From NCBI RefSeq assembly GCF_002205635.1, contig NZ_NISJ01000006.1:62001-126000 (forward strand): DNA of 64,000 nt, in the 5' to 3' direction. Numbering within the stretch: the stretch's first letter is position 1; every line of letters starts with the position of its first letter. The position numbers were made by a program, and so were the translations under genes. Under the pieces are notes generated by a model. It was not told the origin of the DNA, searched no databases, and saw nothing but the letters and a program-made list of their open reading frames with translations. Shown here one piece after another: positions 53,897 through 62,497 of this stretch. Source of the stretch: Sphingopyxis witflariensis. GTDB lineage: Bacteria > Pseudomonadota > Alphaproteobacteria > Sphingomonadales > Sphingomonadaceae.

Positions 53897-54637
53897 CTAG
53901 GGATATTTCGCTGCCACAAAATACAGTCCGTCGGGCGGCGCGTTCAGCCCCAGCGCGTTGCGATCCGCCGCCTCCAGCGCCGCCTTCAGATCGCGCGCCG
54001 ACCATTTGCCGTAACCGACCATCGCGAGGCATCCGACCATCGAGCGCACCTGATGGTGCAGGAAGCTGCGCGCCGCGGCCTCGATGATGATTTCCTCGCC
54101 GTGGCGGCTGACGGTGAGCTTATCTAGGGTCTTCACCGGGCTTTGCGACTGGCAATGCGCCGAGCGGAAGGTGGTGAAATCATGGAGGCCAATCAGCTGC
54201 TGCGCTGCAGCGTGCATCGCGTCGGCGTCGAGTGGCCGCGCGACTTGCCACGACAGCCCCTTGTCCCATGTCAGCGGCGCGCGGCGGTTGACGATGCGAT
54301 ATTCGTAGCTGCGACCGATGCAGGCGAAGCGTGCGTGCCAGTCGTCAGGGACGATCTCGGCCGCGACGATGGCGATCGGTGCGGGGCGAAGCTGGGCATT
54401 CAGCGCCTCGGTCAGCTTGAACGGCGTCAGCGACTTTTCGATATCGACATGCGCGCGCATCGCGATGGCATGGACCCCGGCGTCGGTGCGCCCGGCGCCG
54501 AGCACCGGCACCGTCTCGGCGGTGAAGCGGTGGATGGCTTCCTCGATCGCCTGCTGGACGCTGGGGCCGTGCGCCTGCCGCTGCCAGCCCATATAGGGGC
54601 GGCCGTCAAATTCTATGGTGAGGGCGAAACGGGTCAT
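53897..54637 (-). CDS. truA: tRNA pseudouridine(38-40) synthase TruA
   Basis: 246 residues. [20 protein letters not shown], the catalytic Asp in [24 protein letters not shown] and [14 protein letters not shown]. It isomerises U38-40 in tRNA anticodon stems. ATG at 54637; the upstream frame to 54736 overlaps fmt's end and is noncoding. fmt lies upstream on the same strand, 43 bp away. Confidence 0.96.
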   Translation of the reverse strand: MTRFALTIEFDGRPYMGWQRQAHGPSVQQAIEEAIHRFTAETVPVLGAGRTDAGVHAIAMRAHVDIEKSLTPFKLTEALNAQLRPAPIAIVAAEIVPDDWHARFACIGRSYEYRIVNRRAPLTWDKGLSWQVARPLDADAMHAAAQQLIGLHDFTTFRSAHCQSQSPVKTLDKLTVSRHGEEIIIEAAARSFLHHQVRSMVGCLAMVGYGKWSARDLKAALEAADRNALGLNAPPDGLYFVAAKYP

Positions 54638-54656
54638 GTCGGGCCTGTAGCAGAAA

Positions 54657-54676
54657 CCCTCTCCTTTGGGAGAGGG
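54657..54676. repeat. Short palindrome of the CCTCTCCC class
   Basis: CCCTCTCC TTTG GGAGAGGG between truA and fmt: the minimal core of the larger elements at 59174 and 60966. Confidence 0.65.
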
Positions 54677-54680
54677 GGAT

Positions 54681-55601
54681 TCAGGCCAGCCGCGTGCCCT
54701 TGGCGATTGCGCGTCCGCGCAGCAATTCGCCGGCATCCATCGCGGGCTTGCCCGCGCGTTGCACCCGCGTCGCGCGGATCGCGCCGGGGTTGCAGGCGAT
54801 GGTCAGCGTATCGTCGAGCGTCACGCCGGGCGTAGCGCCAGTGACGGTTTCGGACGGATGGACGACTTCGGCCGCCAGTATCTTGTAGCGCTCGCCTTCG
54901 AGTTCGAAAAAGGCGCCCGGCATCGGGTTGAAGGCGCGAATTTGCCGCTCAACCTGCACCGCGCCGGTCAGGAAATCGAGCCGCGCCTCGCTCTTGTCGA
55001 TCTTGGCGGCATAGGTCACGCCGTCGTCCGGCTGGGCGTCGGGCGCAAAGGCATGGAGGTCGCTCAGCACCTTCACCATCAACCCGGCGCCCATCGCCGC
55101 GAGTTCGTCGGTCAGTTCGCCCGCGGTCTTGCCATCGACCGGCGTCCGCCCGATCAGCCGCATCGCACCGGTATCGAGCCCGACATCCATCTGCATGATC
55201 GTCACCCCGGTCTCGGCATCGCCCGCGAGGATCGCGCGCTGCACCGGCGCCGCGCCGCGCCAGCGTGGCAGGATCGAGCCATGGACGTTGAGGCACCCCT
55301 CGCGCGGGGCGTCGAGGATCGCGGGCGGCAGGATCAGGCCATAGGCCGCCACCACCGCGATATCGAGGTCCAGTGCCGCGAATTCGGCCTGTTCGTCGGC
55401 GCCCTTCAGGCTCTTCGGCGTGCGGACCGGAAGGCCATGTTCCTCTGCCCAGACATGCACTGCGGATTGCTGCAATTTCTTGCCGCGCTGCGCGGGGCGG
55501 GGGGGCTGGGTATAGACAGCCACAATTTCGTGCCCCGCCGCGTGGAGCGCGGCGAGCGTCGGCACCGCAAAGGGCGGCGTTCCCATGAAGGCGATACGCA
55601 T
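54681..55601 (-). CDS. fmt: Methionyl-tRNA formyltransferase
   Basis: 306 residues. [20 protein letters not shown], catalytic [20 protein letters not shown] (Asn/His) and [12 protein letters not shown]. It formylates initiator Met-tRNA. ATG at 55601. def, its usual partner, is 1.2 kb away on the other strand, separated by the GIY-YIG unit and recR. Confidence 0.96.
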   Translation of the reverse strand: MRIAFMGTPPFAVPTLAALHAAGHEIVAVYTQPPRPAQRGKKLQQSAVHVWAEEHGLPVRTPKSLKGADEQAEFAALDLDIAVVAAYGLILPPAILDAPREGCLNVHGSILPRWRGAAPVQRAILAGDAETGVTIMQMDVGLDTGAMRLIGRTPVDGKTAGELTDELAAMGAGLMVKVLSDLHAFAPDAQPDDGVTYAAKIDKSEARLDFLTGAVQVERQIRAFNPMPGAFFELEGERYKILAAEVVHPSETVTGATPGVTLDDTLTIACNPGAIRATRVQRAGKPAMDAGELLRGRAIAKGTRLA

Positions 55602-55641
55602 GATGCGCGCATTGGCGGAGGATGCGGGGTTGTGCAAGGTT

Positions 55642-55730
55642 GATGGTTGGAGATTGCCGCGTCGCTACGCTCCTCGCAACGACAAGCTCAAACCGTCATT
55701 GCGAGCGAAGCGAAGCAATCTCCAGCCATC
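55642..55730. repeat. Palindrome of class 'GGAGATTGC...GCAATCTCC', left of the nuclease gene
   Basis: GATGGTTGGAGATTGCCGCG, then CTCGCAACGA, loop AAGCTCAAAC, then CGTCATTGCGAGCGAAGCGA and GCAATCTCCAGCCATC. It ends four bases before the stop codon of the GIY-YIG gene. Confidence 0.85.
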
Positions 55731-55733
55731 GGC

Positions 55734-56033
55734 CTATCCGCCGGTCAGTTCAGGATACAGGTCACGCCATTCGGGATTTTCCACCTCGATCAACGCCACC
55801 TTCTTCGCCCGCGATCCGGCCTTGATCTGTTTTTCGCGCGTGATCGCCGAATGCATGTCACCGTGCAGTTCGAACCACACCAGTTTGTCGCACCGATAGC
55901 GCGCTGAAAATCCATGCTGTTTCTGCCTGTGCTGCCACGCCCGTGCGATCAGGTCCGACGTCACGCCGACGTACAGCACGCCATCCTTGCGATTGGACAT
56001 CATATAAACCGCTGGCTGCCGCTCTTCCCGCAT
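55734..56033 (-). CDS. GIY-YIG domain nuclease-family protein
   Basis: 99 residues. [20 protein letters not shown] is the GIY-YIG motif, followed by the conserved Arg (LIARAWQHR), a His-Tyr-free loop and the Glu in [19 protein letters not shown]. This is the UPF0213/YhbQ-like group of small predicted nucleases. The ATG at 56033 is 2 bp from one palindrome and the stop 4 bp from another of the same class, so the gene fills the space between them. Confidence 0.85.
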   Translation of the reverse strand: MREERQPAVYMMSNRKDGVLYVGVTSDLIARAWQHRQKQHGFSARYRCDKLVWFELHGDMHSAITREKQIKAGSRAKKVALIEVENPEWRDLYPELTGG

Positions 56034-56034
56034 C

Positions 56035-56128
56035 GCTGGAGATTGCTTCGTCGCTGCGCTCCTCGCAATGACGAATTTGGGAACGTCATTACGACCCCGG
56101 TGAAGGCCGGGGGAAGCGATCTCCAGCC
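56035..56128. repeat. Palindrome of class 'GGAGATTGC...GCAATCTCC', right of the nuclease gene
   Basis: GCTGGAGATTGCTTCGTCGC, CTCGCAATGACG, loop AATTTGGGA, ACGTCATTACG and GCGATCTCCAGCC. The right arm is partly replaced by GACCCCGGTGAAGGCCGGGG. Its orientation matches the copy at 55642. Confidence 0.82.
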
Positions 56129-56171
56129 AACGGCCTTGCGCGACGCCAGCGGGCAAGCCAAACACCACCTC

Positions 56172-56768
56172 ATGGCCTCCACCGAAATCGAAGCGCTCGT
56201 CCAGCAACTCGCCCGGCTTCCCGGGCTCGGCCCGCGTTCGGCGCGGCGGGCGGTGCTGCATCTGATGAAGAAGCGCGAAAGCGCCTTTGCGCCGCTGCTC
56301 GCGGCATTGCAGATGGTGTCCGAACGGCTCGTCACCTGCACCATTTGCGGCAATGTCGACACGCATGATCCGTGCGCGATCTGCGCCGACCCGCGCCGCG
56401 ATGCGCGGTCGCTGTGCGTCGTCGAGGAAGTCTCCGACCTGTGGGCGCTCGACAAGTCGCGGCTCTTTCCCGGCAAATATCATGTCCTCGGCGGACGGCT
56501 CTCGGCGCTCGAGGGCATCCGTCCGCAGGACCTTGCCATCGACGCGCTGGTCGCGCGCGTCGCGGAAGGCGGGATCGACGAGGTCGTGCTGGCGATGAAC
56601 GCGACGCTTGAGGGACAGACGACCGCTCATTATCTTGCCGAGCGGCTCGAGGGGTATCCGATACGGCTGACCCAGCTGGCGCATGGTTTGCCGGTGGGCG
56701 GTGAGCTGGATTATCTCGATGAGGGGACGCTGGCGCAGGCATTGCGGGCGCGGCGTCCGGTGGGTTGA
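56172..56768 (+). CDS. recR: Recombination mediator RecR
   Basis: 198 residues. [20 protein letters not shown] (HhH), the C4 zinc finger [16 protein letters not shown] and the Toprim domain with [13 protein letters not shown]. Acts with RecF/RecO in loading RecA on gapped DNA. ATG at 56172; the upstream 44 bp include the nuclease-flanking palindrome, so its promoter must lie in or near that repeat. Followed by def after 31 bp. Confidence 0.95.
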   Translation: MASTEIEALVQQLARLPGLGPRSARRAVLHLMKKRESAFAPLLAALQMVSERLVTCTICGNVDTHDPCAICADPRRDARSLCVVEEVSDLWALDKSRLFPGKYHVLGGRLSALEGIRPQDLAIDALVARVAEGGIDEVVLAMNATLEGQTTAHYLAERLEGYPIRLTQLAHGLPVGGELDYLDEGTLAQALRARRPVG

Positions 56769-56799
56769 CGCGGAGCCTTTGAGTTCATACCTGCGCACC

Positions 56800-57333
56800 A
56801 TGGCCTTACTCCCAATCATAGAGACCCCGGATCCCCGGCTCCGCGTCATTTCCAAGCCCGTCGAGACCTTCGACGCCGAGCTGAAGGCGTTGATCGCCGA
56901 CATGTTCGAGACGATGTACGACGCCCCCGGTATCGGGCTGGCCGCGATTCAGGTCGGGGTGCCGAAGCGCATCCTGGTGATCGATCTGCAAGAAGCCGAT
57001 CCCGAGGATGAAGAGGGCAAGAAGGTGATCCGCGAGCCGCGCGTCTTCATCAACCCCGTCTTTTCCGACGAGAGCGAAGAGCACAGCGTCTATCAGGAAG
57101 GCTGCCTGTCGGTCCCCGAGCAGTACGCCGATGTGACGCGTCCCGCCGAGGTGACGGTCGATTGGCAGGACGCCGACGGCAAGCATCATCAGGAACGCAT
57201 GACCGGCCTGATGGCGACGTGCATCCAGCACGAGCATGACCATCTGGAAGGCATTCTCTTCATCGACCATCTGTCGCGGTTGAAGCGCGACATGGTGCTG
57301 AAGAAACTCATGAAGATGCGCAAGGCGGCTTGA
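56800..57333 (+). CDS. def: Peptide deformylase
   Basis: 177 residues. Motif 1 GIGLAAIQVG, motif 2 EGCLSVPEQ, motif 3 CIQHEHDHLEGILF (HExxH metal site). It removes the formyl group from nascent chains. ATG start; recR upstream, same strand. Confidence 0.96.
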   Translation: MALLPIIETPDPRLRVISKPVETFDAELKALIADMFETMYDAPGIGLAAIQVGVPKRILVIDLQEADPEDEEGKKVIREPRVFINPVFSDESEEHSVYQEGCLSVPEQYADVTRPAEVTVDWQDADGKHHQERMTGLMATCIQHEHDHLEGILFIDHLSRLKRDMVLKKLMKMRKAA

Positions 57334-57360
57334 GCGTCATAATTCTAGGCTGATTATCTT

Positions 57361-57457
57361 CGTCATTGCGAGCGAAGCGAAGCAATCTCCAGCCATCAGT
57401 CTTGCGTAAGGCCGACGACTGGAGATTGCCGCGTCGCTTCGCTCCTCGCAATGACGA
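57361..57457. repeat. Palindrome of class 'GCAATCTCC/GGAGATTGC', gene-free copy
   Basis: CGTCATTGCGAGCGAAGCGA, GCAATCTCCAGCC, loop, GACTGGAGATTGCCGCGTCG and CTCGCAATGACG. Here the CGTCATTG ends face outward, the reverse of the two copies by the nuclease gene. Confidence 0.85.
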
Positions 57458-57490
57458 TTCTCAGGCTCTAATCTGACGTTCGTTTTTGCA

Positions 57491-57519
57491 CGCTGGACCC
57501 CGGCTTTCGCCGGGGAACA
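57491..57519. repeat. Half copy of the TTCCCCGGCGAAAGCCGGGG palindrome
   Basis: One arm GCTGGACCCCGGCTTTCGCC followed by GGGGAACAG; no partner arm nearby. Confidence 0.65.
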
Positions 57520-57540
57520 GTTTGTGCGGCCGGGGGCTGA

Positions 57541-58086
57541 TTACCCCGCCTTGGCGACCGCGACCATCGCGGGGCGCAGCAGGCGGTCTTTCATCATATA
57601 GCCGGCCTGCATTTCCTGCACGATCGTGCCGGCGTCCTTGTCGCTGGGGATTTCGAGCATCGCCTGATGCTGGTTCGGGTCGAGCGGCAGGCCGATTGCG
57701 GCGATGCGGGTGATGCCGTGGCGTTCGAACACGCTCATCAACTCGCGCTCGGTGGCTTCGAGGCCGGTGACGAGCGGCTTGATCGCCTCGTCGGCGCGCT
57801 GTTCGTCGCTCAGCGACGCGAGCGCGCGGCCGAGATTGTCGGCGACCGACAGGATGTCGCGCGCGAATTTGGTCGCGGCATAGGCGTGCGCGTCGGCGAC
57901 TTCCTTCTCGGCGCGGCGACGCACGTTCTGCGTCTCGGCGCGCGCATAGAGGATGTCCTGCTGCGCGGTCGCGAGCTGTTCGGTCAGCTTGGCCACCTCG
58001 TTATTCGCGCCTTCGGCGGGCGCTGCGGTTTCAACTTCGGGGTTCGCGCCGTCTTCGACCGGCGTGTCATTCTCTGTATTTGTCAT
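57541..58086 (-). CDS. grpE: Nucleotide exchange factor GrpE
   Basis: 181 residues. An acidic N-terminal tail, a long helix (VAKLTEQLATAQQDILYARA, AETQNVRRRAEKEVADA) and the C-terminal beta domain with GLPLDPNQHQAMLEIPSDKD and AGYMMKDRLLRPAMVAVA. Releases ADP from DnaK. Four bases after hrcA, same strand: the two are one operon. No CIRCE element was seen upstream. Confidence 0.95.
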   Translation of the reverse strand: MTNTENDTPVEDGANPEVETAAPAEGANNEVAKLTEQLATAQQDILYARAETQNVRRRAEKEVADAHAYAATKFARDILSVADNLGRALASLSDEQRADEAIKPLVTGLEATERELMSVFERHGITRIAAIGLPLDPNQHQAMLEIPSDKDAGTIVQEMQAGYMMKDRLLRPAMVAVAKAG

Positions 58087-58090
58087 AAAC

Positions 58091-59134
58091 CTATCGTATC
58101 AGTCTGGAGAGCGATTGTGCGGTGAAATCTACCATGGGTACGATCCGCGCATAGTTCAAGCGCGTCGGGCCGATCACCCCGACGACGCCGACCACGCGAC
58201 CGTCGCTGCCATGATAGGGTGCGGCGATAACCGACGATCCCGACAGCGAGAAGAGCTTATTCTCCGACCCGATGAAAATGCGGGTCGCGCTGCCTTCGCG
58301 GGCGCTGTCGAGCAGATGGGCGATATCCTGTTTGGTTTCGAGCTCGTCGAGCAATTGCCGCACGCGGTCGAGGTCGCCGACCGCACTGTCGTCGAGCAGA
58401 TTCGCCTGGCCGCGCACGATCAGCACCGGGCGGTCGGCGCCGTCGGACGACCAGATGGCGAGCCCGCGCGATACCAGATCCTGCGCCGCGCGGTCGATCG
58501 CGATCCGTTCGGCCTCAATCTCGCGCCGTACCCGCGCCATCGCCTCGGTCAGCGTCAGGCCTGCGAGCATCGCGGTGATATAATTGCCCGCCTCGACGAG
58601 CGCCGAGGGGTTGAGTCCCGCCGGAAGGTCGATGACGCGATTTTCGACCGCGCCATCGCCCGCGACGAGGACGACGAGCGACTGGCTCGCCGACAAGGGC
58701 ACGAAGGCGATTTGTTTCAGTATCCGCTCATGCTTGGGGACGAGGACGAGTCCCGCACACGCCGAGAGGCCCGACAGCGCCGAAGTCGCCTGCGCGAGCG
58801 CGCTTTCGATCGGGCCGGCGTCGGACAGGCTCGCCTCGATCTGCGCGCGGTCTTCGGCCGATGGCTCGGCGACCTGCATCATCCCGTCGACGAAGAGGCG
58901 CAACCCCTGTTCGGTCGGCAGCCGCCCCGCGCTGGTGTGCGGGCTGGCGAGCAGGCCGAACTCCTCGAGATCCTGCATCACGTTGCGGATCGACGCGGGG
59001 GAGAGGTTGAGCGCGGTGAGTTTCGACAGCGTGCGCGATCCGACCGGCTGGCCGGTTTCCAGATAGGCGTCGACGACCATCCGGAACACGTCGCGGGCGC
59101 GCGTGGTGAGTTCGGTGATCGGCAGCGTGGTCAT
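58091..59134 (-). CDS. hrcA: Heat-inducible repressor HrcA
   Basis: 347 residues. N-terminal winged HTH (RDVFRMVVDAYLETGQPVGS and SKLTALNLSPASIRNVMQDL), a GAF-like middle and a C-terminal dimer part (ENKLFSLSGSSVIAAPYHGS). It represses heat-shock genes at CIRCE operators; none is in this window. grpE follows directly. Confidence 0.95.
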   Translation of the reverse strand: MTTLPITELTTRARDVFRMVVDAYLETGQPVGSRTLSKLTALNLSPASIRNVMQDLEEFGLLASPHTSAGRLPTEQGLRLFVDGMMQVAEPSAEDRAQIEASLSDAGPIESALAQATSALSGLSACAGLVLVPKHERILKQIAFVPLSASQSLVVLVAGDGAVENRVIDLPAGLNPSALVEAGNYITAMLAGLTLTEAMARVRREIEAERIAIDRAAQDLVSRGLAIWSSDGADRPVLIVRGQANLLDDSAVGDLDRVRQLLDELETKQDIAHLLDSAREGSATRIFIGSENKLFSLSGSSVIAAPYHGSDGRVVGVVGVIGPTRLNYARIVPMVDFTAQSLSRLIR

Positions 59135-59173
59135 AAAGGGGATTTAGGGATGGCGAGGGGCGGGGGCAAGCAT

Positions 59174-59341
59174 AGTCGCCCCTCTCCCGCCGGGAGAGGG
59201 CAGCGAGACTTGCGAACTTGTTCGCTAGTCGCAGCGGGTGAGGGTCTGTGCGTTATCGGAACGGAACCGCCCCTCACCCAGCTTCGCCTAGGCGGCAAGC
59301 CGCCAAGGCTGCGCAACCCTCTCCCGACGGGAGAGGGGATT
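59174..59341. repeat. Palindromic element, class 'CCTCTCCCG', empty form
   Basis: About 168 bp. Left half: CCTCTCCCGCCGGGAGAGGG, GCGAGACTTGC, the hairpin GCGAAC-TT-GTTCGC, CTAGTCGCAGC and GGTGAGGG. About 25 bp later the right half CCCCTCACCCAGC, a GGCGGCAAGCCGCC hairpin and CCCTCTCCCGACGGGAGAGG. It lies between hrcA and the dienelactone-hydrolase gene. Confidence 0.85.
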
Positions 59342-59396
59342 CGGACTCGCTAGCTTGCAAAACCAACGCTAACCTTCCGTCCCGGGGGGGAAATAT

Positions 59397-60197
59397 ATGA
59401 CCACACGACCGTTAACCCAGGACGACCCGCTCGACGATTTCGAGCATCGCGATATCATCCTGCTCGGCCGCAAGCAGCGCGTTTACACGATGGGCAGCGG
59501 TCCCGCCGTCATCGTGATGACCGAAATGCCGGGGATCAGCCCGCATGTCGCGCGCTTCGCCCGCTGGGTGCGTGACGCGGGTTTCACCGTCTATATGCCG
59601 CATATTTTCGGCAAGGATGGCGCGGTGCCGCGGATGCCCGGTGCGGTCTTCACGATGATAGGCGGTTGCATCAGCCGCCAGTTTCGCGCCTTCCAATCGA
59701 ACGAAAGCTCGCCCGCGACGCGGTGGCTCCGCGCCCTCGCGGCGCAGGCGCATAAGGAATGCGGCGGCAGGGGCGTCGGCGCGATCGGCATGTGCTTCAC
59801 CGGCAATTTTGCGCTGTCGATGATGCTCGAACCCTCGGTGCTCGCGCCCGTGCTCGCGCAGCCGTCGTTGCCGCTGAATAACCCGGCGGGCATGCACATC
59901 GCCCCCGACGAACTGGCGGCGGTCAAGGCGCGGATGGAGGCCGAGGATCTGACCGTCCTCGCATACCGGTTCGAGGGCGACACATATTGCAAGGCGGCGC
60001 GCTTTGCCGCCTATGAGGATGCGCTCGGCGACCGCTTCATCGGCCGCGTGCTGCCCGACGCTGCGGCGAACCCCGACAGCCCGATGAAAAACCCGCACAG
60101 CGTCGTCACCATCCATCTGATCGACGAAGTGGGCCAGCCGACGGTCGAGGCGCGCGACGAAATCCTCGAATTTTTCCATATGCGGTTGAGCGATTGA
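59397..60197 (+). CDS. Dienelactone-hydrolase family protein
   Basis: 266 residues, alpha/beta hydrolase. VIVMTEMPGISPHVARFARW, the nucleophile elbow GAIGMCFTGNFALSM (Cys, as in dienelactone hydrolase) and a late His in NPHSVVTIHLID. Substrate unknown; no aromatic-degradation genes nearby. It interrupts the usual hrcA-rph order. Confidence 0.82.
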   Translation: MTTRPLTQDDPLDDFEHRDIILLGRKQRVYTMGSGPAVIVMTEMPGISPHVARFARWVRDAGFTVYMPHIFGKDGAVPRMPGAVFTMIGGCISRQFRAFQSNESSPATRWLRALAAQAHKECGGRGVGAIGMCFTGNFALSMMLEPSVLAPVLAQPSLPLNNPAGMHIAPDELAAVKARMEAEDLTVLAYRFEGDTYCKAARFAAYEDALGDRFIGRVLPDAAANPDSPMKNPHSVVTIHLIDEVGQPTVEARDEILEFFHMRLSD

Positions 60198-60245
60198 CGC
60201 CGAGCGCCTAAGCGCGGCGCCAATCATCCATTGAAAGGAATTTCC

Positions 60246-60962
60246 ATGCGTCCCTCCGGCCGTGCGCCCGACCAGATGCGCTCCATCGCGATCGAACCCG
60301 CCTTCACCATCCATGCCGAGGGCAGCGTGCTCGTCAGCTTTGGCAATACGAAGGTGCTGGTGACCGCCAGCGTCGACGAGAAGGTTCCGCCCTTCCTGCG
60401 CGGCAAGGGTGCGGGCTGGGTAACGGCCGAATATGGCATGCTTCCCCGCGCGACGCATACGCGCGGCAGCCGCGAAGCAGCGAAGGGCAAGCAGTCGGGA
60501 CGCACGCAGGAAATTCAGCGGCTTATCGGGCGGTCTTTGCGCGCCGTCGTCGATATGAAAAAGCTCGGCGAGCGTCAGATCATCATCGATTGCGACGTCA
60601 TTCAGGCCGATGGTGGCACGCGCACCGCGTCGATTTCGGGCGCGTGGGTCGCGCTGCGCCTTGCGGTCGACAAACTGCTTGCAGCCAAGACGATCAGCGA
60701 AGATCCGATCGTCGACAAGGTCGGCGCGATTTCGTGCGGCATCTACAAGGGCACGCCGGTTCTCGACCTCGACTATGACGAGGATTCGGTCGCCGAAGCC
60801 GACGGCAATTTCGTGCTGACCGGCAAGGGCCAGATCGTCGAAGTCCAGGCGAGCGCCGAGGGCGCGACCTATGACGAAGAAGGTCTGCTCCGCCTGCTCC
60901 GCCTCGCGCGCATCGGCTGCACCGAGATTTTCGCGGCGCAGGACAAGGCGACGGGGCGCTGA
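60246..60962 (+). CDS. rph: Ribonuclease PH
   Basis: 238 residues. [40 protein letters not shown], the Arg-rich [20 protein letters not shown] and [20 protein letters not shown] (catalytic Asp) are all present. It trims tRNA 3' ends phosphorolytically. ATG at 60246 with AAAGGAA. Part of the common rph-rdgB-hemW order. Confidence 0.96.
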   Translation: MRPSGRAPDQMRSIAIEPAFTIHAEGSVLVSFGNTKVLVTASVDEKVPPFLRGKGAGWVTAEYGMLPRATHTRGSREAAKGKQSGRTQEIQRLIGRSLRAVVDMKKLGERQIIIDCDVIQADGGTRTASISGAWVALRLAVDKLLAAKTISEDPIVDKVGAISCGIYKGTPVLDLDYDEDSVAEADGNFVLTGKGQIVEVQASAEGATYDEEGLLRLLRLARIGCTEIFAAQDKATGR

Positions 60963-60965
60963 TAA

Positions 60966-61034
60966 ACCTCCTCTCCCGGCGGGAGAGGAAGCGAGACTTG
61001 CCAGCTTGCTGGCTAGTCGCAGCAGGTGAGGGGA
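60966..61034. repeat. Left half of palindromic element around the DUF559 gene
   Basis: CCTCTCCCGGCGGGAGAGGA, GCGAGACTTGCC, hairpin GCCAGC-TT-GCTGGC, CTAGTCGCAGC and GGTGAGGGG. Same as the left half at 59174, except that the GCGAAC/GTTCGC stem is GCCAGC/GCTGGC here: changed on both sides. Confidence 0.85.
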
Positions 61035-61035
61035 T

Positions 61036-61436
61036 GTGACGGAGAAGGTGCACAAACCGTCTACGTCTATGGCCCGCAAGCTGCGGCGCAATGACACCGA
61101 GGCCGAGAAGCGACTGTGGAGCGCGCTGCGCTCCCGTCAATTTCTTGGCCTCAAATTCCGGCGGCAATCACCGGTCGGAGAGTTCATCGCCGATTTCCTG
61201 TGCGAAGGCATGCGGATCATTGTCCAGGCCGATGGCGGGCAGCATGCGGACAACCCCGCCGACACCGATCGTACGGTACGCTTGCAAGCCGCAGGCTATC
61301 ACGTCATCCGTTACTGGAACAATGCATCATGGACAATCTGGAGGGCGTGTTGGAGGATCTGCGCGGACGTATGGCTGCTATCGCTGACGGCAGAACCCCT
61401 CACCCAACCCTCTCCCAAGGGGAGAGGGCTTTATGA
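61036..61436 (+). pseudogene. DUF559 (Vsr-like endonuclease fold) gene, frameshifted
   Basis: LRRNDTEAEKRLWSALRSRQ, KFRRQSPVGEFIADFLCEG and HVIRYWNN are DUF559 marks. Two defects: the usual catalytic Glu in the IVELDGGQH-type motif is Gln (IVQADGGQH), and one base is lost near 61324 so that WNN runs into a wrong frame; restoring it gives IMDNLEGVLEDLRGRMAAIA, the normal family tail, ending in a TGA that overlaps the rdgB ATG. The GTG start at 61036 directly follows one half of a palindrome and the restored end lies in the other half. Confidence 0.8.
61391..61430. repeat. Right half of palindromic element around the DUF559 gene
   Basis: GAACCCCTCACCCAACCCTC then TCCCAAGGGGAGAGGG. Same as the right half at 59280-59341 without the inner hairpin. 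Confidence 0.8.
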
Positions 61437-62059
61437 CCCACCGCGAACTCTCCCCCGGTAAACTCGTCATCGCCAGCCACAACGCTGGCAAGGTGCGCGA
61501 GATTCGCGCGCTGCTTGCGCCCTATGGGATCGAGCCGGTGTCGGCGGGCGACCTCGGGCTTCCCGAGCCCGAGGAGACGGGGACGACCTTCCGCGACAAT
61601 GCGTTGCTCAAGGCGCATGCCAGCGCCTCGGCTTCGGGCTTGCCCGCGCTCGCCGATGACAGCGGGCTCGAGGTTGCAGCGCTCGGCGGACGCCCGGGGG
61701 TTTACACCGCCGACTGGGCCGAGCGTCAGCCGTATGAGGGCGAACCCGGTCGCGACTGGTATATGGCGATGGGGAAGGTCGAAGGCCTGCTCGCCGAACA
61801 GGGACCGGACGCCGATCGCAGCGCCTGTTTCGTCTGCACCCTCGCGCTCGCCTGGCCCGACGGCCATGCCGAGGTTTTCGAGGGCCGGGCAGAGGGCAGT
61901 CTGACCTGGCCGCCGCGCGGGATATTGGGCTTCGGTTATGATCCGGTATTCGTTCCGATCGGTAACTCGCTGACTTATGCTGAAATCTCGCCCGAAGAGA
62001 AGCATGCAACCAGCCACCGGGCCGATGCGTTTGCGAAGCTGGTGGCGGGGGTGTTCTAG
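61433..62059 (+). CDS. rdgB: dITP/XTP pyrophosphatase (RdgB/HAM1)
   Basis: 208 residues. [54 protein letters not shown] and [15 protein letters not shown] with [15 protein letters not shown]. It removes non-canonical purine nucleotides. The ATG overlaps the restored stop of the DUF559 pseudogene; its CTAG stop is shared with the convergent gene. Confidence 0.96.
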   Translation: MTHRELSPGKLVIASHNAGKVREIRALLAPYGIEPVSAGDLGLPEPEETGTTFRDNALLKAHASASASGLPALADDSGLEVAALGGRPGVYTADWAERQPYEGEPGRDWYMAMGKVEGLLAEQGPDADRSACFVCTLALAWPDGHAEVFEGRAEGSLTWPPRGILGFGYDPVFVPIGNSLTYAEISPEEKHATSHRADAFAKLVAGVF

Positions 62060-62427
62060 CCCAATCCCAAATGGACAACGGAGCTGTTGATGCATTGATA
62101 GAATTGGGCGGTGCGGTGCCAATCCATTCCCCGTTTTCCTAATTCTACATAGGCACAATAGCGTCGATCTTCTGACCGGAATTCATAAGCGGCGACGGCC
62201 ATTGCGGTTGAATCGTGGGTTCCGACCAGCTTGAATTTTAGCGCTCTCAAGTCGTCCACTTTCGTGTCATCCTCGATCAAACAGCGCTCGTCCGGGCCGT
62301 CGAGGCAGTGATGCAGGATTTCCCAGGCCATAGCGGAATCAGGTCGGTTTGGACGCATAAACCAGTATGCGGCCGCAGTTGCCGTGATCAAGGCCACGGC
62401 TATCATGATCCATCTCTTTGAGGGCAT
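62056..62427 (-). CDS. Hypothetical membrane-anchored protein, low GC
   Basis: 123 residues from ATG at 62427: an N-terminal span [18 protein letters not shown], then a soluble part with four cysteines ([28 protein letters not shown]). GC is visibly lower than that of its neighbours (near 50%). I do not recognise a family. It ends in a CTAG that is also the stop of convergent rdgB. Signs point to acquisition. Confidence 0.55.
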   Translation of the reverse strand: MPSKRWIMIAVALITATAAAYWFMRPNRPDSAMAWEILHHCLDGPDERCLIEDDTKVDDLRALKFKLVGTHDSTAMAVAAYEFRSEDRRYCAYVELGKRGMDWHRTAQFYQCINSSVVHLGLG

Positions 62428-62497
62428 GGCATGGCATGGGTCAGATAGATTGTCGGTGCAAGCTGACATTTCCCGTCAAATGACTATATCGCCCCCA

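Noticed and set aside
59135-59396. CIRCE operator upstream of hrcA-grpE
   Set aside because: No TTAGCACTC-N9-GAGTGCTAA or close variant found; the hairpins here are the CCTCTCCC repeat.
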